Assembly (NCBI RefSeq): GCF_900167125.1
Contig: NZ_FUYC01000001.1
Location: 434,001 to 498,000 of the forward strand
Direction: 5' to 3'
DNA length: 64,000 nucleotides
Source: Paucidesulfovibrio gracilis DSM 16080
Lineage (GTDB): Bacteria; Desulfobacterota; Desulfovibrionia; Desulfovibrionales; Desulfovibrionaceae
Below, piece by piece: positions 61,537-64,000 of this stretch (positions are counted from its first letter, which is position 1; each line of letters starts with the position of its first letter). Under the pieces are notes generated by a model. It was not told the origin of the DNA, made no database searches, and worked only from the letters and a program-made list of their open reading frames with translations. Position numbers and translations under genes: made by a program.

Positions 61537-62295
61537 TCAGGGCGAAACAGATGCGTTGTCGGTAATCAGCATATTGAGCAACGCCAATCGTTTACGATTT
61601 TCCGGCGTGTCCCGAAAGGCCATGACCAGGGGCTTGCGCTTCAGTTCCTTCAAAAACTTAATATTCCCCAGAGCCATGCGTTCGGCCAGATATTGCATTA
61701 CCGCGCTGTCCGTAATGGCTGCGGAAATATGCCCGCGTGAGAGTTTTTTCAGCAGGGAAGTCTCGCTGGGCAGCAGGGTTACGTTCTCGGCATACTGCTT
61801 TGCCAGCCGCGCCACAGGCTCGGGATACGCATAGGTGCGAATCAACCCGACGTATTGCTCTTTGAACAACGTTTCCAGGTCGGTCCACTCCACGTTTGAC
61901 CCGGCATACGTCATGACGGAAACATCCGACCATGCCAGCGGCTCAGAGGCCAGAAAGCCGGGCTGAACCTCTTCGGGCCATGCCGGAAAATACCCCACAA
62001 ATTCAGGCTCTTTGGCAAACTCCTGTGCCCTGGCCCAAGGATAAAATTCAACCAGCAACTGAACATCGACCGCCTTGAGCAGGCAGCGCAACCGCTGCAC
62101 CGCATTCCCTTGGGTGGCCATTTCCGCGCCGGAATACGGCTCCCAGTTCAGCGACGCCACGCGCCAGGATTCATTCACCTTCGCCGGACCCGATCCGCCG
62201 TAGCCGGAATTATCCCGGGCAACCGAAAAAACCACACTCCCCAATAACGCGAGGCAGCAGACCACCACAGCAACACTGTTCACTCTTTTGGACAT
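61537..62295 (-). CDS. Periplasmic family-3 solute-binding protein (orphan)
   Basis: This 252-residue protein has an N-terminal signal or anchor (about 8-27) and a type-II binding fold like SBP_bac_3: WRVASLNWEPYSG, LLVEFYPWARAQEFA, MTYAGSNVEWTDLETLF and LIRTYAYPEPVARLAKQY. It probably binds a small molecule. No ABC permease lies nearby, so it may serve a sensor or be a stand-alone protein. The ATG follows a weak GGGTGGTG region. It is convergent with the PEP-CTERM-like gene. Confidence 0.75.
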   Translation of the reverse strand: MSKRVNSVAVVVCCLALLGSVVFSVARDNSGYGGSGPAKVNESWRVASLNWEPYSGAEMATQGNAVQRLRCLLKAVDVQLLVEFYPWARAQEFAKEPEFVGYFPAWPEEVQPGFLASEPLAWSDVSVMTYAGSNVEWTDLETLFKEQYVGLIRTYAYPEPVARLAKQYAENVTLLPSETSLLKKLSRGHISAAITDSAVMQYLAERMALGNIKFLKELKRKPLVMAFRDTPENRKRLALLNMLITDNASVSP

Positions 62296-62415
62296 TGAAC
62301 ACCACCCTGATTAGCGTCATCCGTTGCATGCCCTTTCCCGGTTCAGCAAACGCTATCATGTTTCGGATACGGTTGTCATGAGCGAAGCGGTCCAACTTTC
62401 CCCCGACGGTCGCAA

Positions 62416-63726
62416 TCAGGCCAGGGCCACCAGATCGTAGGTCTTGGCCTCTTGCACCTCGGCCCGCACGATGCGGCCCGGGAAAAACGGGTTGCCCGGA
62501 TCGGAACTCACGTACACCACGCCGTCCACCTCGGGTGCCTGAAACCAGGCCCGCCCCGTATACAGCCCCGGCCAGTCCTCGTGCGGCGCCTCCACCAGCA
62601 CGTCGATGTCCTCGCCCACCCAGCGTTCCATATTGTCCTCACTGATGGCGGCCTGGATGCGCATCAGCTCTTCGCGGCGGGCTTCCTTCACCCCCTCGGG
62701 AACCTGGTCGTCCATTTCCGCGGCGGGCGTGCCTTCCTCGGCTTGATACGCGAACACTCCCAGATGCGTGAACCGGGTCTCGCGCACAAAATCACAAAGC
62801 GCATCAAAATGAGCATCCGTTTCCCCCGGGTAGCCCACGATCATGCTGGTGCGCAGGGCCGGATCATCGAAATGCTGCCGCACCCGGTCGATGACCCGGC
62901 GAGGATCACGCGCAAAGGGGCGGCCCATGGTCTTGAGCACATCGGGATGGGCATGTTGCATGGGGATATCAAAATAGGGCAGAAACGGACGGCCCGCATC
63001 GGCCAGGAAAGAAAGCAGATCGTCGGTGAGACCAGCGGGATACAGATACATGAGCCGCAACCATTCCAGCCCTTGAATGGGCAAAAGCCGCTCCAGCAGG
63101 GTGCGCAGATCCCAATCCACCGGCAAATCCGAGCCGTAGGAGGCCACGTCCTGGGCCACGAGCACCAGCTCCGGCACGCCCTGGAGGATCAGATCCTCGG
63201 CTTCGGCCGCCAGGCTTTCCACGCCGAAACTCGTCTGCGGGCCGCGAATGTCCGGAATGGTACAGAACGCACAACGGTGGGAGCAGCCCTCCCCGATCTT
63301 CAAATACGCGTAGGCCGGGCCAGTGGAGAGGCGACGCGGCAAGTCGGGATCAGCGTCTCGGGCCAGACTCCCGCGCACCAGTTCCGGCCAGCGGTCCATC
63401 TCCCGCGTGGTCAGCCAGATGTCCACATCGGGCATCTCATGCATAAGCTCCTGCCCGTAGCGGCTGACCAGACATCCGGCCACAGCCAGCACCGGACGCG
63501 GCTCCATGCCCGCGATGGTTTCCTGTACCGCCAGGATGGCGTCCACGGACTCCTCCACGGCCGGACGAATGAAGCCGCAGGTGTTGATAAGCACCAGATC
63601 GGCGTTTTCCGGATGACCCGCCGGGACCACCTCGGGACCGAGACTGCCGAGCAGTCGCTCGGTGTCCACACGGTTTTTGGGGCAGCCGAGGCTCACGGCA
63701 TGCACTCTCAGGGTATTGCTGTTCAT
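62416..63726 (-). CDS. rimO: Ribosomal protein S12 methylthiotransferase
   Basis: This 436-residue radical-SAM enzyme methylthiolates Asp89 of ribosomal protein S12. The N-terminal domain has Cys in SLGCPKNRVDTE, NTCGF and AGCLV (first Fe-S cluster). The radical-SAM domain has CSHRCAFCTIP, and the C-terminal TRAM domain ends in the last 60 residues. DIPMQHAHPDVLKTMGR is a RimO mark. The ATG at 63726 is chosen near the start of homology; an ATG at 63735 (three residues longer) is equally possible and lies nearer a GGAG element. Confidence 0.94.
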   Translation of the reverse strand: MNSNTLRVHAVSLGCPKNRVDTERLLGSLGPEVVPAGHPENADLVLINTCGFIRPAVEESVDAILAVQETIAGMEPRPVLAVAGCLVSRYGQELMHEMPDVDIWLTTREMDRWPELVRGSLARDADPDLPRRLSTGPAYAYLKIGEGCSHRCAFCTIPDIRGPQTSFGVESLAAEAEDLILQGVPELVLVAQDVASYGSDLPVDWDLRTLLERLLPIQGLEWLRLMYLYPAGLTDDLLSFLADAGRPFLPYFDIPMQHAHPDVLKTMGRPFARDPRRVIDRVRQHFDDPALRTSMIVGYPGETDAHFDALCDFVRETRFTHLGVFAYQAEEGTPAAEMDDQVPEGVKEARREELMRIQAAISEDNMERWVGEDIDVLVEAPHEDWPGLYTGRAWFQAPEVDGVVYVSSDPGNPFFPGRIVRAEVQEAKTYDLVALA

Positions 63727-63843
63727 GGCCCGCATGTACTCCAAAGCCCGGCGGCTGAAAAGCCCGCAAATCACGGCCCGGCCCTTGCGCTTCCGGCGTG
63801 ATGCGGTATACTGACGATACTTTTCTTCGTTCAAGGGGCACAA

Positions 63844-64000
63844 ATGAGCGAACAGCAGACCAACCATCAATCCTTGGAATATCAAGTGGGCATTGTGGGA
63901 GACCGGCGCTCTCTGGCCGTGTTTCGCGACTCCCTGGGCCACGGCACCTGCCAGGGCATCCTGGAACGGACCAATGTCCGGGCCACGGCCCTATTCAACG
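63844..64000 (+). CDS. Unidentified protein, 3' truncated by the window
   Basis: An ATG frame opens at 63844, after a TTCAAGGGGCACAA ribosome site, and runs to the window edge (52 codons). The start reads MSEQQTNHQSLEYQVGIVGD and continues RRSLAVFRDS. It is soluble-looking with no signal peptide. I do not recognise it. It is divergent from rimO. Confidence 0.5.
   Translation, partial: MSEQQTNHQSLEYQVGIVGDRRSLAVFRDSLGHGTCQGILERTNVRATALFN

Overview
The window is a chromosomal stretch of a high-GC Gram-negative bacterium and looks like core genome. Its gene families and order point to a Desulfovibrio-like sulfate reducer (Desulfovibrionaceae/Desulfovibrionales). The pointers are a yceD-rpmF-plsX-fabH-fabG-acpP-fabF-glyA-deaminase-ribD string, a TAXI-type TRAP transporter beside malic enzyme, a short-Q-loop cytochrome bd, a plant-type 6-phosphofructokinase, cobyrinate diamide synthase, and many PAS/Cache sensors. 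This assignment is inferred from gene content; no marker RNA gene lies in the window. I saw no insertion sequence, prophage, CRISPR array, tRNA or rRNA.

1-11.7 kb: the end of gltX, a convergent hybrid histidine kinase, rpmB, and then a long plus-strand operon for phospholipid and fatty-acid synthesis that runs on into glyA, a dCMP deaminase and ribD. The operon starts at a sigma-70-like promoter whose spacer holds a perfect inverted repeat, and a 16-bp stem separates acpP from fabF.

11.7-25 kb: a small zinc-ribbon protein, an O-methyltransferase, purN, a SpoIIAA-like protein, cobyrinate synthase overlapping a TPR protein, a periplasmic binding protein overlapping a GGDEF/EAL sensor (a likely ligand-to-c-di-GMP unit), a secreted CARDB-like protein, a TrmJ-like tRNA methyltransferase and umuDC.

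25-41.7 kb: a Cache/PAS histidine kinase with its LuxR-type regulator, a methyltransferase, a TAXI TRAP system and malic enzyme (probably uptake and use of C4 or related acids), a NYN-LOTUS ribonuclease-like protein, a chemoreceptor, an NhaC antiporter with a structured leader, exonuclease III and an unlisted 27-residue membrane peptide.

41.8-64 kb: a BaiN-type flavoprotein, YgjV, cydAB, phosphofructokinase divergent from hsp20, htpX and a Deg protease (a protein quality-control group), hisC-cmk, a universal stress protein, a gene behind a well-matched sigma-54 promoter, pncC-thpR, serS, an Uup-type ABC-F ATPase, a PEP-CTERM-like secreted protein, an orphan family-3 binding protein, rimO, and the start of an unidentified gene cut by the window end.

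Nearly every gene is bounded by a good Rho-independent terminator or a convergent hairpin, so transcription units are easy to define. No single undescribed multi-gene system stands out. The best candidates for new biology are the nhaC leader, the 27-residue peptide, the sigma-54-driven Gln-rich protein, the NYN-LOTUS protein, the binding-protein/c-di-GMP pair and the PEP-CTERM-like protein.
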